From an uncultured Bacteroides sp. (GTDB taxonomy: Bacteria > Bacteroidota > Bacteroidia > Bacteroidales > Bacteroidaceae), in the NCBI GenBank assembly GCA_900552645.1, contig USAN01000006.1:110693-174692 (forward strand): a stretch of 64,000 bases of DNA, given 5' to 3'. The notes beneath the pieces were generated by a model. It saw only the letters and a program-made list of their open reading frames with translations, searched no databases and was not told the DNA's origin. Each line of letters starts with the position of its first letter. Position 1 is the first letter of the stretch. Positions 27,336 through 37,542 of the stretch are shown here, piece by piece. A program made the translations under genes and the position numbers.

Positions 27336-28970
27336 TTACTGAATAGGAGTATACCATCCGTCTTTCATCCAGAACAACAAAGTATACCATGTATCGGTAG
27401 CCCCGTTATTTGTGAAAGCATCATAATTGGCACGATTATAGTTAACCTCATCCGTAGCATACTCCAGTCTGTTAGGTACTGTAGGAGCTGCCGTAGTCTG
27501 TGGATCGCTCTTGAAATATAAAATCGGATATCCCGTTCTTCGTACACAGTTCCATGCTTCAAGTTCATTAAGTATACCATAATTAATCCATTTTTGGGTA
27601 ACTATACATTTCTGCATGTTAGAAGCATTCCACTGTGACTGTGCATACGCCAATATAACTGCATCCGAAGGTTTTGTTATTGCTTTGCGATATGTACCTG
27701 TAGCATTCAAGGCATAATAATAGTCGGTAGACTGCTGCATACCCTGAATAAAATATTGCTTAGCCTTTGCCGCATCTACACTTCCTGCCCATCCCATTGC
27801 ATAAGCTTCGGCTTTATGGAAAGAGACTTCTGCAGCGCCCATCCAAAGACCTGCCAATCCTGGGTTTCTTGTAAATGTAGAGGTATCGGCTGCAGCATAG
27901 TAACGTGCAGTTCCGTGAGTATTGTCATTTAGCAATGAGTCTTGAACAGACAATTCATCGTGAGGATTAAGTCCAAAATACTTTCCGTCATAGTTAGAAT
28001 CATAAAGTACCGGCAGACGAGGATCGGCATTTGTTGCAGTACCATCGCTGCTTACATTAAGTGCCGACAAGATAGCACTAGATGCACGATTGTATGTTCC
28101 GTTCTCTATTGCATTCTGCAAATCTTTCTGGAAATTAAATCCATCCGTATCCTGTGTAACATCTACGTTCGAAGCATTATCGTCTATCATAGGGTATAGA
28201 GTAGGATTATTAAGCATTTCGGCTATTGCTGCATGAGCAACACTGGTAAGTGACCCATTTGATGATAATCTTATGGCAACTCTTAGACGAAGTGAGTTGA
28301 TATATTTTCTCCATAATGAAACGTCGCCTTTATTGACATAATCCTGTGCATTAAGCAATGCCTGCGCATAGTTGGTTACATTAGATGAAGTAGCAAAGAA
28401 CTCATTGGCTTCTTTTAAGTCATTAAGAATAGTTTGATATATATCTTCCGCCTTGTCATAAGGAGCCTTTGAAGCTTCTATGTTATTATTTTCAAAAAGA
28501 GTACCTGCTTTCGAGAAAGGAAGTCCGCCAAATAATGAACACATTTCATCAAGCTGCTCTTCCATTACACTTCGTCCTATCATAAGGAATGGTTTGAAGT
28601 TAGCTTGTTCTTCTGTGGTAAGATTATTGAATGTCTCTTCCTGAAGGCGATATTGTGTGAGCATATTATAAAAATCTTTCCATCTTACATTATAGTAACC
28701 CACACCGGCTCCAAAGTATCTTCCCTTTGAATTGGCAGAACCGATAATCTGAGAAAACATTCCCGAAGTAGTTGACTGGACATAGAATCTGTAATAAACC
28801 GGATTCAGCCACGCATTACCAGCATAAAATATACCGGTCATCAAAGCATCGCAAGATACTTTGTTTGTTTGACTTGGTTTATTGTATTTATCGCTATAAT
28901 CAGAATCACTACAAGCATTGAAAGTGAGTATCGTGATTAAGCTGAATAATAATAAATATATTTTTTTCAT
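27336..28970 (-). CDS. SusD-like lipoprotein (SusD-like_2 type)
   Basis: 544-residue lipoprotein with lipobox LTFNAC (Cys20). It has the features of the second SusD subfamily: no RagB ending, but FNFQKDLQNAIENG, AEVSFHKAEAYAMGWAG and the C-terminal INYGILNELEAWNCVRRTGYP segment. It lies 12 nt after the SusC stop and forms the extracellular lid of that importer. Context (GH29 downstream, GH92 upstream) hints at a fucose- and mannose-bearing glycan such as N-glycan, but the ligand is not shown. The protein is full length. Confidence 0.92.
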   Translation of the reverse strand: MKKIYLLLFSLITILTFNACSDSDYSDKYNKPSQTNKVSCDALMTGIFYAGNAWLNPVYYRFYVQSTTSGMFSQIIGSANSKGRYFGAGVGYYNVRWKDFYNMLTQYRLQEETFNNLTTEEQANFKPFLMIGRSVMEEQLDEMCSLFGGLPFSKAGTLFENNNIEASKAPYDKAEDIYQTILNDLKEANEFFATSSNVTNYAQALLNAQDYVNKGDVSLWRKYINSLRLRVAIRLSSNGSLTSVAHAAIAEMLNNPTLYPMIDDNASNVDVTQDTDGFNFQKDLQNAIENGTYNRASSAILSALNVSSDGTATNADPRLPVLYDSNYDGKYFGLNPHDELSVQDSLLNDNTHGTARYYAAADTSTFTRNPGLAGLWMGAAEVSFHKAEAYAMGWAGSVDAAKAKQYFIQGMQQSTDYYYALNATGTYRKAITKPSDAVILAYAQSQWNASNMQKCIVTQKWINYGILNELEAWNCVRRTGYPILYFKSDPQTTAAPTVPNRLEYATDEVNYNRANYDAFTNNGATDTWYTLLFWMKDGWYTPIQ

Positions 28971-28982
28971 ATTCTTCTAAGT

Positions 28983-31900
28983 TTAGAAATTAGCACGTAA
29001 AGAAAAGCCGAATGAACGTGTAGTTGCTGTAGAACCGCCAATTACTGACTGATAAATCCAACTTGTACCATCGGTTGCCTCAGCATCGAAATCCTTCAGA
29101 CTTTTGTAGAAATAGAACAAGTTACGTCCATAAACCGATACAGTAAGACGTTTGCATGCAAACTTGCTTGTTATGCTTTCAGGGAATGTATAACCAAGTG
29201 TCAGCTCACGAAGTTTGAAGTATGTATTCTTCTGAACGGCATTTTCATAGGTTATATTACCTGAATATCCCCATCCATACTGATTATAGCAAGTCTCACC
29301 GGCAGTTGCAATAATATCGTTAGGAGTACCATCTTGTTTTACACCTTTCTGAATTACACCATTACCATAAACTTTGTTACCGTTGTATGTAGTACCTACT
29401 TCTTGATCTATTAGATGACGTTTAGAAGGATCGGTAGTATCATTGCCATCGCAGTAGTATGTCAAACCACCACTTCCAGGATCACGGTTTGCAAGTGAGC
29501 TTTTAAGATTACCAATCTCAGTCATATATTGATAAGGAGTATTCATAACGTAACCTCCAATTCTAAAGTCGAGTGTTGCATCAAGATTAAATCCTTTATA
29601 GCTCAATGATGAATTGATACCTCCAATAGCTTTAGGCATTGCATTGCCCACCTTTACACGTTTTGTATAATCTACCATATAAAGTCCGTTTCCATCAACA
29701 ATCTTATTTCCTTTTGCATCTTTTACAGTGCCATACACATACCAATCGCCCATTGATTCTCCTACATGCGATTCAAGTACGGCTGCTCCGTTATCTATAG
29801 TAAGATGTTCAATTCTGTCAAGTCCGTATTCAAGTTTCTTCACTTTGTTTGAATTGAATGCAATATTGAACCCAATATTCCAATTCCAATCCTTATTACG
29901 TATTGGATTTCCATTAAGTGTTATTTCAAGACCTCTATTCTGCAATTCGCCCACATTCATAAGAATACTCTGACCACCCGAAGATGCGGCAGTAGTTGTT
30001 CTTAATATCTGGTTTTTTACATTGTTAGTATAATAAGAAATTTCTCCACCTACACGGTTGCCCAAGAATTTACCTTCAAGACCGACTTCAAATTCGTACT
30101 TTTTCTCAGGTTTTATACTATTATTACCAAGATTGGTGCTTATCAAATTATAAATATATCCAGATATATTTGATTGTATATATCCTTGAGTTGCTTCATA
30201 CAAATTAGGTGCATTACCAACAATACCATAACTTACGCGGAACTTTCCATAATCAAACCATGATGGACGTTTATCCTTAAGAAGTTCTGAAAAGATAACG
30301 CTACCATTTATTGATGGATAAAAGAATGAGTTGTGTCCCGGAGCCAGAGTAGATGTTTTTTCCTGACGAACTGTACCTTCCAAATATCCCCATGAGTCGT
30401 ATCCTAAAGATGCAGATGCAAAGAATGCTGTCTTCAACAATGAAGATCTGTCCATATCGGCATTAGCCTTACGACTTGATGCAGCCAGGTCGAACCAGTT
30501 TTCAACACTAAGACCTCCATTGGTACTTACATCAGACATATAATAGTTTTCTTCACGTCCCGACCATCCTGCATATGCTGTAATATTGTATTTTTCGGCA
30601 AAAGTACGATCAAACATCAACATTATATCACCATAATATATCTCGTATTTATTATTGTTTAATGCATATTCGCCAGTATAATCACCATTTGTAATGTAAG
30701 CATTTGGCTTTTCAGTGCTGTAACGATCTTCAATATTACGAGTTGTCAAATCGGTTGCCAAACGACCTCTTAAGGTCAATCCCGGAATAATTTCCCAACT
30801 TGGGGTTATGCTTGCAATGAAACGCTGGTTTGTTTCCTCTTGTTCACGTCCAAGTATGTTCCAAAAATATTCGTTTACCAAACCGCTGTACGAAGCAAAA
30901 CATCCATAAGCAAATGCCTCGTCAGGAGTTGGAGTCTGATTTCCATGAATAACGTTTAGATACCCCTTTGACGTAACAGTATGGTCACGCATGTACTTTA
31001 TATCGTTGAATCCACCAAACATACCGGAATAATTACAAACCAAACGGCTTATACGATAAGCACGGTTATTTATGTGCTGACGCATATAGTTGGCCGAATA
31101 GTCCAACTTAATATTATTGGTTATATTTATACCGCCATTCAATGCAAAGTTATGCTTGTTGTTATCTGAATTAAGCTGTGTAGCCCTATTATCTGTAAAA
31201 GTATAAGCAAAACGTACGTTACTCTTTTCGGTAGCTGTAGATATTGCAACGTTATAAGTCTGATTCCATCCTGTACGGAATATATTATCCCACTGATTTC
31301 CTTTCATAGGAGAATAGGGTCTCATAGTATTATCGAAGTAATAAACTTCACTACCGTCATATGCAGGTCCCCAATTATAATATGTATTACGGACCGATCT
31401 TACCGAATTACCGTTGTAATCAGTACGTGTATTTATAAATCCACCGGTCTCCTTTTCATAATCGTTACCATATGCACCTATAAGAGCATTGTCGTAACCA
31501 GGACCATATTTTTTTTGGATTTCAGGCATGTAAGCAACTTTATCCATGGTTATGTTGGCACCGAATTCAACATTTACGCCGCTCGAGCCTTTTCCGGATT
31601 TTGTTGTAATCATTACAACACCGTTAGCAGCTTCCGAACCGTAAAGAGCAGATGCTGCAGCACCTTTCAGGATAGAGATACTTTCAATGTCTTCTGGGTT
31701 GATATCGACCAAACCGTTTGATTCTACTCGCTGACTTGACCAATAATCACTGTTGTTTGCATCACCGTTATGAATAGGTACACCATCCATTATAATAAGT
31801 GGCTGTGTGGTACCTGTCATAGAGCTCAGACCACGTACCGAAATTGATACAGATGAAGTACCACTACCAGGAGCAGCCTGTATCCTGACTCCTGATGCCT

Positions 31901-32381
31901 TACCATACATAGCCGATGCAAAGTTAGATGCGCCGGTTTTTAGCAATTCACCAGAGTTAACAGTACTAACTGCATATCCCAGTTTCTTTGCATCCTTCTT
32001 TATACCCATTGCAGTTACGACAACTTCTCCAAGAGTTTGAGTATCTTCTTTCATTACGATATCAAGAGGTTTACCTTCCCAAGCCACTTCTACTGTATGA
32101 TATCCTACATAAGATATTTCCAATATACTTCCTTTCTTGACATCTTTAAGTGTAAAGTCACCATCAATACCCGTTATAGTACCATTGGTAGTTCCCTTTA
32201 CCAATATAGATGCGCCTATGATTGTCTCACCGGCTGCGTCCTTAACAACGCCAGAGCACTGGCCGTTCTGTTGTGTGACCTTTATTTCTGCTCCGTCACC
32301 ATTAGCTATTGCATTTATACTTCCCGTACCAAATAGAAATAGGAAAAACATAAAACGCAAAGTCTCCAGTTTTCTTTTCAT
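28983..32381 (-). CDS. SusC-like TonB-dependent outer-membrane transporter (second pair)
   Basis: 1132-residue importer. Signal peptide (about 1-26), carboxypeptidase-D regulatory-like domain (about 40-115, GVVKDAAGETIIGASILVKGT), TonB-box GEVVVTAMGI near residue 120, plug (VRGLSSMTGTTQPLIIMDGVPI, ILKGAAASALYGSEAANGVVMITT), then the barrel with aromatic C-terminal strand SFGFSLRANF. No STN domain is visible and no sigma or anti-sigma gene is adjacent, so its regulator lies elsewhere. The 390-nt upstream region contains an imperfect direct repeat (32495-32556) that may bind it. Independent from the mannan SusC in sequence. Confidence 0.95.
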   Translation of the reverse strand: MKRKLETLRFMFFLFLFGTGSINAIANGDGAEIKVTQQNGQCSGVVKDAAGETIIGASILVKGTTNGTITGIDGDFTLKDVKKGSILEISYVGYHTVEVAWEGKPLDIVMKEDTQTLGEVVVTAMGIKKDAKKLGYAVSTVNSGELLKTGASNFASAMYGKASGVRIQAAPGSGTSSVSISVRGLSSMTGTTQPLIIMDGVPIHNGDANNSDYWSSQRVESNGLVDINPEDIESISILKGAAASALYGSEAANGVVMITTKSGKGSSGVNVEFGANITMDKVAYMPEIQKKYGPGYDNALIGAYGNDYEKETGGFINTRTDYNGNSVRSVRNTYYNWGPAYDGSEVYYFDNTMRPYSPMKGNQWDNIFRTGWNQTYNVAISTATEKSNVRFAYTFTDNRATQLNSDNNKHNFALNGGINITNNIKLDYSANYMRQHINNRAYRISRLVCNYSGMFGGFNDIKYMRDHTVTSKGYLNVIHGNQTPTPDEAFAYGCFASYSGLVNEYFWNILGREQEETNQRFIASITPSWEIIPGLTLRGRLATDLTTRNIEDRYSTEKPNAYITNGDYTGEYALNNNKYEIYYGDIMLMFDRTFAEKYNITAYAGWSGREENYYMSDVSTNGGLSVENWFDLAASSRKANADMDRSSLLKTAFFASASLGYDSWGYLEGTVRQEKTSTLAPGHNSFFYPSINGSVIFSELLKDKRPSWFDYGKFRVSYGIVGNAPNLYEATQGYIQSNISGYIYNLISTNLGNNSIKPEKKYEFEVGLEGKFLGNRVGGEISYYTNNVKNQILRTTTAASSGGQSILMNVGELQNRGLEITLNGNPIRNKDWNWNIGFNIAFNSNKVKKLEYGLDRIEHLTIDNGAAVLESHVGESMGDWYVYGTVKDAKGNKIVDGNGLYMVDYTKRVKVGNAMPKAIGGINSSLSYKGFNLDATLDFRIGGYVMNTPYQYMTEIGNLKSSLANRDPGSGGLTYYCDGNDTTDPSKRHLIDQEVGTTYNGNKVYGNGVIQKGVKQDGTPNDIIATAGETCYNQYGWGYSGNITYENAVQKNTYFKLRELTLGYTFPESITSKFACKRLTVSVYGRNLFYFYKSLKDFDAEATDGTSWIYQSVIGGSTATTRSFGFSLRANF

Positions 32382-32494
32382 AATTATAGTTTATTAATTC
32401 CAGAATCAATTAGGTTTTACAATAAAAAACATTTAAAACAGTAAAATATTTAACTTTATATGTATTAAGTCTATTAACATTTATAATGTTTTGG

Positions 32495-32556
32495 ACTTAA
32501 ATGCTACACATATATTTTTCATATTTTTATACTTTAATGCTTTTACATATATTTTT
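32495..32556. promoter_or_regulatory. Imperfect direct repeat upstream of the second SusC
   Basis: Two copies of an element of about 25 bp (ACTTAAATGCT then ACATATATTTTT; ACTTTAATGCT then ACATATATTTTT) begin at 32495 and 32531, 36 bp apart, 115-175 bp upstream of the SusC ATG. The gap 32382-32771 otherwise holds only AT-rich sequence and the terminator at 32708-32750. Confidence 0.45.
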
Positions 32557-32707
32557 GTTTACGGGATTTAATTATTTTATTGTGTTGTAATTATGAAAGA
32601 GCATTTTAAAACATCTATTTCTATGTCATTTTACAAATAAAGAAAAGACTATTTAATAAATTTTGATTTGCTACACACAATCATCCTCTTTACAGGAATG
32701 TTAAAAG

Positions 32708-32750
32708 CAACAAAAGGGGAGCAAAATGTAACTTTACTCCCCTTTTGTTG
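32708..32750 (-). terminator. Intrinsic terminator of the first GH92 gene
   Basis: CAACAAAAGGGGAG (32708-32721) pairs exactly with CTCCCCTTTTGTTG (32737-32750): 14 bp, 15-nt loop. It is 21 nt past the stop of the gene at 32772, with CTTTTAA following on the minus strand. Confidence 0.85.
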
Positions 32751-32771
32751 TTAATCTATTATATTATATAA

Positions 32772-34973
32772 TTACTTTTTGTCGGTCATGTCGAAAACCA
32801 AGGTTCCCCCCTGCATTATATCTTCATGAGTGATATAATTCTTATCGTAAGGCTTGCCGTTCAGAGTTATCGATTTCACATATTTATTATCCTTTGATAT
32901 GCCTTGTGCAATTACTGTAAAAGTCTTGCCATTTTGAAGTTTCATCACAATCTTAGGCATCTGTGGTGCACCGAACACATAGTTTCCGCTTACAGGATCT
33001 ACAGGATAGAATCCCATTGCCGAAAGCATGTACCATGCTGACATCTGACCACAGTCATCATTTCCTGAAAGTCCATCGGGCTGAGGTTTGTAATATCTAT
33101 CGAATATTTCTCTTATAAGTTCCTGAGTACGTTCAGGCTTTCCTGCCATAGTATAAAGATATGCCACATGATGACTAGGTTCATTTCCATGTGCATACTG
33201 TCCAATAAGTCCTGTAACGTCGGCCTGATCTGTTTTAAGCTCTACAGTAAACAATGAGTCTAATTTTGTAAGAAACTTATCTTTTCCTCCCATCATATCT
33301 ATCAACTCGGGAATAGCATGCTGCACATGCCATGTATACTGCCATGCATTTCCTTCAGTATAGTCACCACCTACACTTTCTGAATGGCCTACATGACTAG
33401 GATTAAAAGGCGATTTCCACGTACCGTCCGAATTACGTGGACGCATAAACCCTGTCTGTGCATCGAAAAGATTCTTATAAAAATCGGCACGTTTATCGAA
33501 ATAGGCAGCATCTTCCTTCTTTCCAAGCCTCTTTGCCATATCTGCAGCAGCATAGTCATCGTATACCGATTCCAATGTAGAAGATACCGATTCGGCCGGT
33601 GTACGATCTGTAGGGAAATATCCATATTTCATGTAGTCTTCCCAATTAGACTTCAATTTGTGTGATACTGTTTGTGTACGCTTTATTATATTAAAAGCTC
33701 TTTCAGCATCAAATCCGCGAAATCCTTTGCGATATGCTTCGGCTACTACCGAAACTCCATGATTGGCCACCATACAGTAGTTTTCCTTACCCCATAGTCC
33801 CCATATTGGAAGAAAGCCCTGTACTTCTCCCTGTTCAATAAGCGAACTTACAAAGTCATCTACCTTTTCGGGCACCATTATAGTATAGAAAGGATGTGCT
33901 GCGCGATATGTATCCCATAAAGAGAAAGTAGAATAGAATTTTCCTCTTTCTGCCTTCACTACCGAATCGGCAGCATTACGGTACATACCATCTACATCCG
34001 ATATTACATTTGGCTGTATAAGTGAGTGATAGAAACTTGTATAGAAGTTTACCTTTTCATCGGGAGTACCTGTAACATCAATACGGCTAAGATAACTGTT
34101 CCAGGAACTCTTAGCTCCTAGTCTTACCTTATCGAAATCCCAGTCTACTATTTCAGACATCAAGTTCTTTCGTGCTCCTTCAATGCCAGTAGTAGAAAGC
34201 GCCACCTTCATAAGTAGCTGATCATCTTTCTTAAGATCAAAAGTAGCGATTATTCTCTTACCCTTCTCCATGTCGTTCATTGGAAGAGAAATGGTATCGA
34301 CTACAGGACGATTAAACTTCATTACGAAATAGTAATCCTGATTTACCCATACACTGTTATTTACATGCCCCGTAAGTGTATATGCATCTTCCCAATTCAC
34401 TTCACAACTGTTTACATGCGAATGATACTGCTTTTCGCTCCATGCAGGACCATGCTGAAGGTCTATCAGCAAAGAAGCCGAATCTGGAGTATGATATGTA
34501 TATTTATGGAAAGCTGCATGAGCAGTAGATGTAAGTTCGGCCTTTACATTTGGATCAGACAGTTCTACCGAGTAATATCCAGGAGTAGCAGTTTCTGCTT
34601 CTTTAGAAAATTTACTTCTGTATTGCTCAAGTTCACGTACCCTCTTGCCTGTAATAGGCATCACCAAAAGATCGCCAAGATCCATACATCCTGTTCCATT
34701 TAGATGAGTCTGTGTAAATCCCCATATAATAGAATCATTGTAAACATATTCAGAACAGTATCTCCATCCTACTGCACCAGTAACCGGACTAGTTTGAATC
34801 ATGCCAAAAGGAGTAGTTGCGCCGGGAAAAGTGTGTCCATTGTCGGCAGCTCCTATAAAAGGATTTACAAATTGTGTATAATCTACTTCAGGAGCTTTGT
34901 CTTTGGTAATTGAGCATCCTGCTATCTGAAATGCAAGCAGCAGAGAGCATACGCCGATAAATACTTTATTCAT
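32772..34973 (-). CDS. GH92 alpha-mannosidase, lipoprotein
   Basis: 733-residue exported enzyme, lipobox QIAGC near residue 20. Calcium-dependent, inverting alpha-mannosidases (often alpha-1,2 or alpha-1,3) make up this family. N-terminal beta-sandwich with VNPFIGAADNGHTFPGATTPFGMIQ, then the (alpha/alpha)6 domain. The general-acid Glu is present in AHGNEPSHHV and the acidic pair in GNDDCGQMSAWY is intact. Gene order places it just downstream of the proB divergent promoter region, on the opposite strand, and next to the second SusCD pair, from which a terminator separates it. Predicted to trim high-mannose N-glycan or yeast mannan branches. Confidence 0.93.
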   Translation of the reverse strand: MNKVFIGVCSLLLAFQIAGCSITKDKAPEVDYTQFVNPFIGAADNGHTFPGATTPFGMIQTSPVTGAVGWRYCSEYVYNDSIIWGFTQTHLNGTGCMDLGDLLVMPITGKRVRELEQYRSKFSKEAETATPGYYSVELSDPNVKAELTSTAHAAFHKYTYHTPDSASLLIDLQHGPAWSEKQYHSHVNSCEVNWEDAYTLTGHVNNSVWVNQDYYFVMKFNRPVVDTISLPMNDMEKGKRIIATFDLKKDDQLLMKVALSTTGIEGARKNLMSEIVDWDFDKVRLGAKSSWNSYLSRIDVTGTPDEKVNFYTSFYHSLIQPNVISDVDGMYRNAADSVVKAERGKFYSTFSLWDTYRAAHPFYTIMVPEKVDDFVSSLIEQGEVQGFLPIWGLWGKENYCMVANHGVSVVAEAYRKGFRGFDAERAFNIIKRTQTVSHKLKSNWEDYMKYGYFPTDRTPAESVSSTLESVYDDYAAADMAKRLGKKEDAAYFDKRADFYKNLFDAQTGFMRPRNSDGTWKSPFNPSHVGHSESVGGDYTEGNAWQYTWHVQHAIPELIDMMGGKDKFLTKLDSLFTVELKTDQADVTGLIGQYAHGNEPSHHVAYLYTMAGKPERTQELIREIFDRYYKPQPDGLSGNDDCGQMSAWYMLSAMGFYPVDPVSGNYVFGAPQMPKIVMKLQNGKTFTVIAQGISKDNKYVKSITLNGKPYDKNYITHEDIMQGGTLVFDMTDKK

Positions 34974-35145
34974 AGGTTAGTGTTTAGAATTTAAAGCGTA
35001 AATATAGCGCTTTTTCATAAACCAATAAGTGAATAATATTATTATATATTTTCAATTTAGTAAGTTTTGTGATAAAATAAGGTCTTTCATTATTGATAAA
35101 CCTTAAAATAAGATTAGTTTATTCTGTTTGAGGAATTTAAATTTT

Positions 35146-35153
35146 TATATTTG
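35146..35153 (+). promoter_or_regulatory. -7 element of proB that decides the start codon
   Basis: TATATTTG matches the Bacteroidetes -7 box. A TTTG lies at 35127-35130, but only 15 nt upstream, so the -33 box is imperfect. The box overlaps the first possible (TTG) start at 35151, so translation must begin later; ATG at 35175 fits family length. Confidence 0.5.
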
Positions 35154-35174
35154 TACCTCTTAATGCTCAATCAA

Positions 35175-36257
35175 ATGAGAAATCAATATTCAAAAATAGC
35201 TATTAAAATAGGAAGTAATGTCCTTACGAGAAAGGATGGAACACTTGATGTTACACGTATGTCGGCACTTGTGGATCAGATTGCTGCCTTGCACAAGGAA
35301 GGCGTAGAGATTATTCTTATATCTTCGGGTGCGGTAGCTTCGGGCAGAAGCGAAATAAAGCCCTCCAAGAAGCTTGACAGTGTAGACCAGCGACAGCTAT
35401 TTTCGGCTGTAGGGCAGGCTAAACTTATTAATCGTTATTACGAAATGTTCCGCGATCACGGAATACCGGTAGGTCAGGTACTCACTACTAAAGAGAGTTT
35501 CGGAACCCGACGCCATTACCTTAACCAAAGGAACTGCATAATGGTCATGCTCGAGAACGGAGTCATTCCAATAGTAAACGAAAATGATACTATATCGGTA
35601 ACAGAACTAATGTTTACAGACAATGACGAACTGTCGGGGATGATAGCATCAATGATGGATATGGAGGCACTCATAATACTGAGTAACATTGATGGAATAT
35701 ACAATGGCAAGCCTGGTGAACCCGGAGTAACAGTTATACGAGAAGTAGAACAGGGAAAAGATCTTTCGGACTATATACAAACAGAAAAATCAGGATTCGG
35801 CCGTGGTGGAATGCTTACTAAAACAACCATTGCAAGAAAAGTAGCCGATGAAGGAATAAGCGTAATAATTGCCAATGGCAAAAAAGACAACATACTTTCC
35901 GACTTACTGCAAAATCCTGAAAATACAATATGCACACACTTTATACCTGAAAAAGACGGAGTATCGAGTGTAAAGAAATGGATTGCGCATAGTGAAGGAT
36001 TTGCAAAAGGAGAAATTCATCTTAACGAAAATGCAGTAAAGGTACTTAAGGGCAAAAAGGCTGTAAGCATACTTCCCATAGGAGTTACAACTATTGAAGG
36101 CGAATTCGAAAAAGATGATATAGTAAGAATTATAGATCATAAAGGAAAGCAGATTGGAGTAGGCCGTGTGGCATACGACTCAAAAGAAATAACAGAGGTA
36201 ATAGGCATACACGGACAACGACCTGTAGTGCATTATGATTATCTTTATCTTGATTAA
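35175..36257 (+). CDS. proB: Glutamate 5-kinase
   Basis: First enzyme of proline synthesis; it phosphorylates glutamate to gamma-glutamyl phosphate. From the ATG at 35175 the protein has 360 residues ([22 protein letters not shown]), the start that aligns with B. fragilis ProB as I remember it; a TTG at 35151 and ATG at 35163 are possible but the promoter box covers the first. The amino-acid kinase domain has [26 protein letters not shown] and GRGGMLTKT; a C-terminal PUA domain (about residues 270-360) is present. It forms an operon with proA (14-nt gap) and the carbamoyltransferase gene. Confidence 0.95.
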   Translation: MRNQYSKIAIKIGSNVLTRKDGTLDVTRMSALVDQIAALHKEGVEIILISSGAVASGRSEIKPSKKLDSVDQRQLFSAVGQAKLINRYYEMFRDHGIPVGQVLTTKESFGTRRHYLNQRNCIMVMLENGVIPIVNENDTISVTELMFTDNDELSGMIASMMDMEALIILSNIDGIYNGKPGEPGVTVIREVEQGKDLSDYIQTEKSGFGRGGMLTKTTIARKVADEGISVIIANGKKDNILSDLLQNPENTICTHFIPEKDGVSSVKKWIAHSEGFAKGEIHLNENAVKVLKGKKAVSILPIGVTTIEGEFEKDDIVRIIDHKGKQIGVGRVAYDSKEITEVIGIHGQRPVVHYDYLYLD

Positions 36258-36271
36258 TACAATGCGATTAT

Positions 36272-37519
36272 ATGGAGAATATAGAAAACATATTCATTAA
36301 AGTAAAGGAGGCATCGGCCGAACTTCCTTTCTATCCTCTAGAAAAGATAAATAGCATACTTGAGGATTTATCATATGCAGCACAGAACAGTGCTGATTTT
36401 ATACTTGCCGAAAATTCAAGAGACCTTGAAAAGATGGATGAAAAAAATCCAAAATACGACCGTCTGAAACTTACGACTGAGAGAATTGCAGGCATTGCCG
36501 ATGGCATAAGAAACGTTGCAAAGCTTAATTCGCCGGTAGGAAGAATACTTGAACGCAATATCCGTCCAAACGGAATGGAGCTAAAGAAAGTATCGGTACC
36601 ATTCGGAGTGATAGGTGTAATATACGAAGCTCGTCCAAACGTAACGCTAGATGTCTTTTCACTGTGTCTTAAATCGGGAAATGCATGTATCCTGAAAGGA
36701 GGAAGCGATGCTGACTTCTCAAACAGAGCAATATTAAAGGTAATTCATGAAGTTCTGGAAAAGCATGGAGTAAACAAGGATATTGTCGCACTTCTTCCTC
36801 CTGGTCATGAGTCGACAGCTATTCTTCTTGAGGCACGCAAATATGTAGACCTTCTTATACCGCGTGGGGGCAGCGGACTTATAAACTTTGTTCGAGACAA
36901 TGCCCGAATTCCTGTAATTGAGACTGGAGCCGGGGTTTGTCATACCTATTTCGAAGCTACTGGCGATGCAGTAAAAGGAGTTCTTATAATAAAGAATGCA
37001 AAAACACGCCGTGTAAGCGTATGTAATGCACTGGACTGTCTGTTAATAGATCGTACACGATTAAAAGATCTACCTTCTTTATGCAATCCTCTTCAAACAG
37101 ATAATGTCGTAATATATGCAGACAAAGAAGCTTATCAGTCACTAAAGGAGTTCTATCCCGAAAATCTATTGAAAGAGGCTACCGAAGATACATTTGGTAC
37201 TGAATTCCTTGATTACAAGATGGCTGTAAAAACAGTAGGAGAAATAAAGGAAGCAGTAAGACACATTACCAAATTCGGGTCGGGACACAGTGAAGCAATC
37301 ATTACCGAAGACAATGAGAAAGCCGATTACTTTGAACGCGCAGTAGATGCTGCATGTGTATACGTTAATCTGCCTACATCATTTACCGACGGAGGAGAGT
37401 TCGGACTCGGAGCAGAGATAGGAATAAGTACCCAGAAGCTGCATGCTCGCGGACCTATGGGACTTAACGAACTTAATACATATAAATGGATCATTGAAGG
37501 TAATGGCCAAATTAGATAA
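36272..37519 (+). CDS. proA: Gamma-glutamyl phosphate reductase
   Basis: 415-residue NADPH-dependent enzyme of the aldehyde-dehydrogenase fold that makes glutamate 5-semialdehyde, which cyclises to pyrroline-5-carboxylate for ProC. The cofactor region has [36 protein letters not shown], and the catalytic Cys lies in [47 protein letters not shown] is the family's C-terminal signature. Normal length; second gene of the proB-proA-argF' operon. Confidence 0.96.
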   Translation: MENIENIFIKVKEASAELPFYPLEKINSILEDLSYAAQNSADFILAENSRDLEKMDEKNPKYDRLKLTTERIAGIADGIRNVAKLNSPVGRILERNIRPNGMELKKVSVPFGVIGVIYEARPNVTLDVFSLCLKSGNACILKGGSDADFSNRAILKVIHEVLEKHGVNKDIVALLPPGHESTAILLEARKYVDLLIPRGGSGLINFVRDNARIPVIETGAGVCHTYFEATGDAVKGVLIIKNAKTRRVSVCNALDCLLIDRTRLKDLPSLCNPLQTDNVVIYADKEAYQSLKEFYPENLLKEATEDTFGTEFLDYKMAVKTVGEIKEAVRHITKFGSGHSEAIITEDNEKADYFERAVDAACVYVNLPTSFTDGGEFGLGAEIGISTQKLHARGPMGLNELNTYKWIIEGNGQIR

Positions 37520-37542
37520 GAAAAATAAAACCGAATAAAGTT

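Noticed and set aside
35151..35174. Earlier TTG and ATG starts for proB
   Set aside because: The -7 promoter box covers the TTG, and the ATG at 35163 would leave almost no leader; the start at 35175 matches family length.
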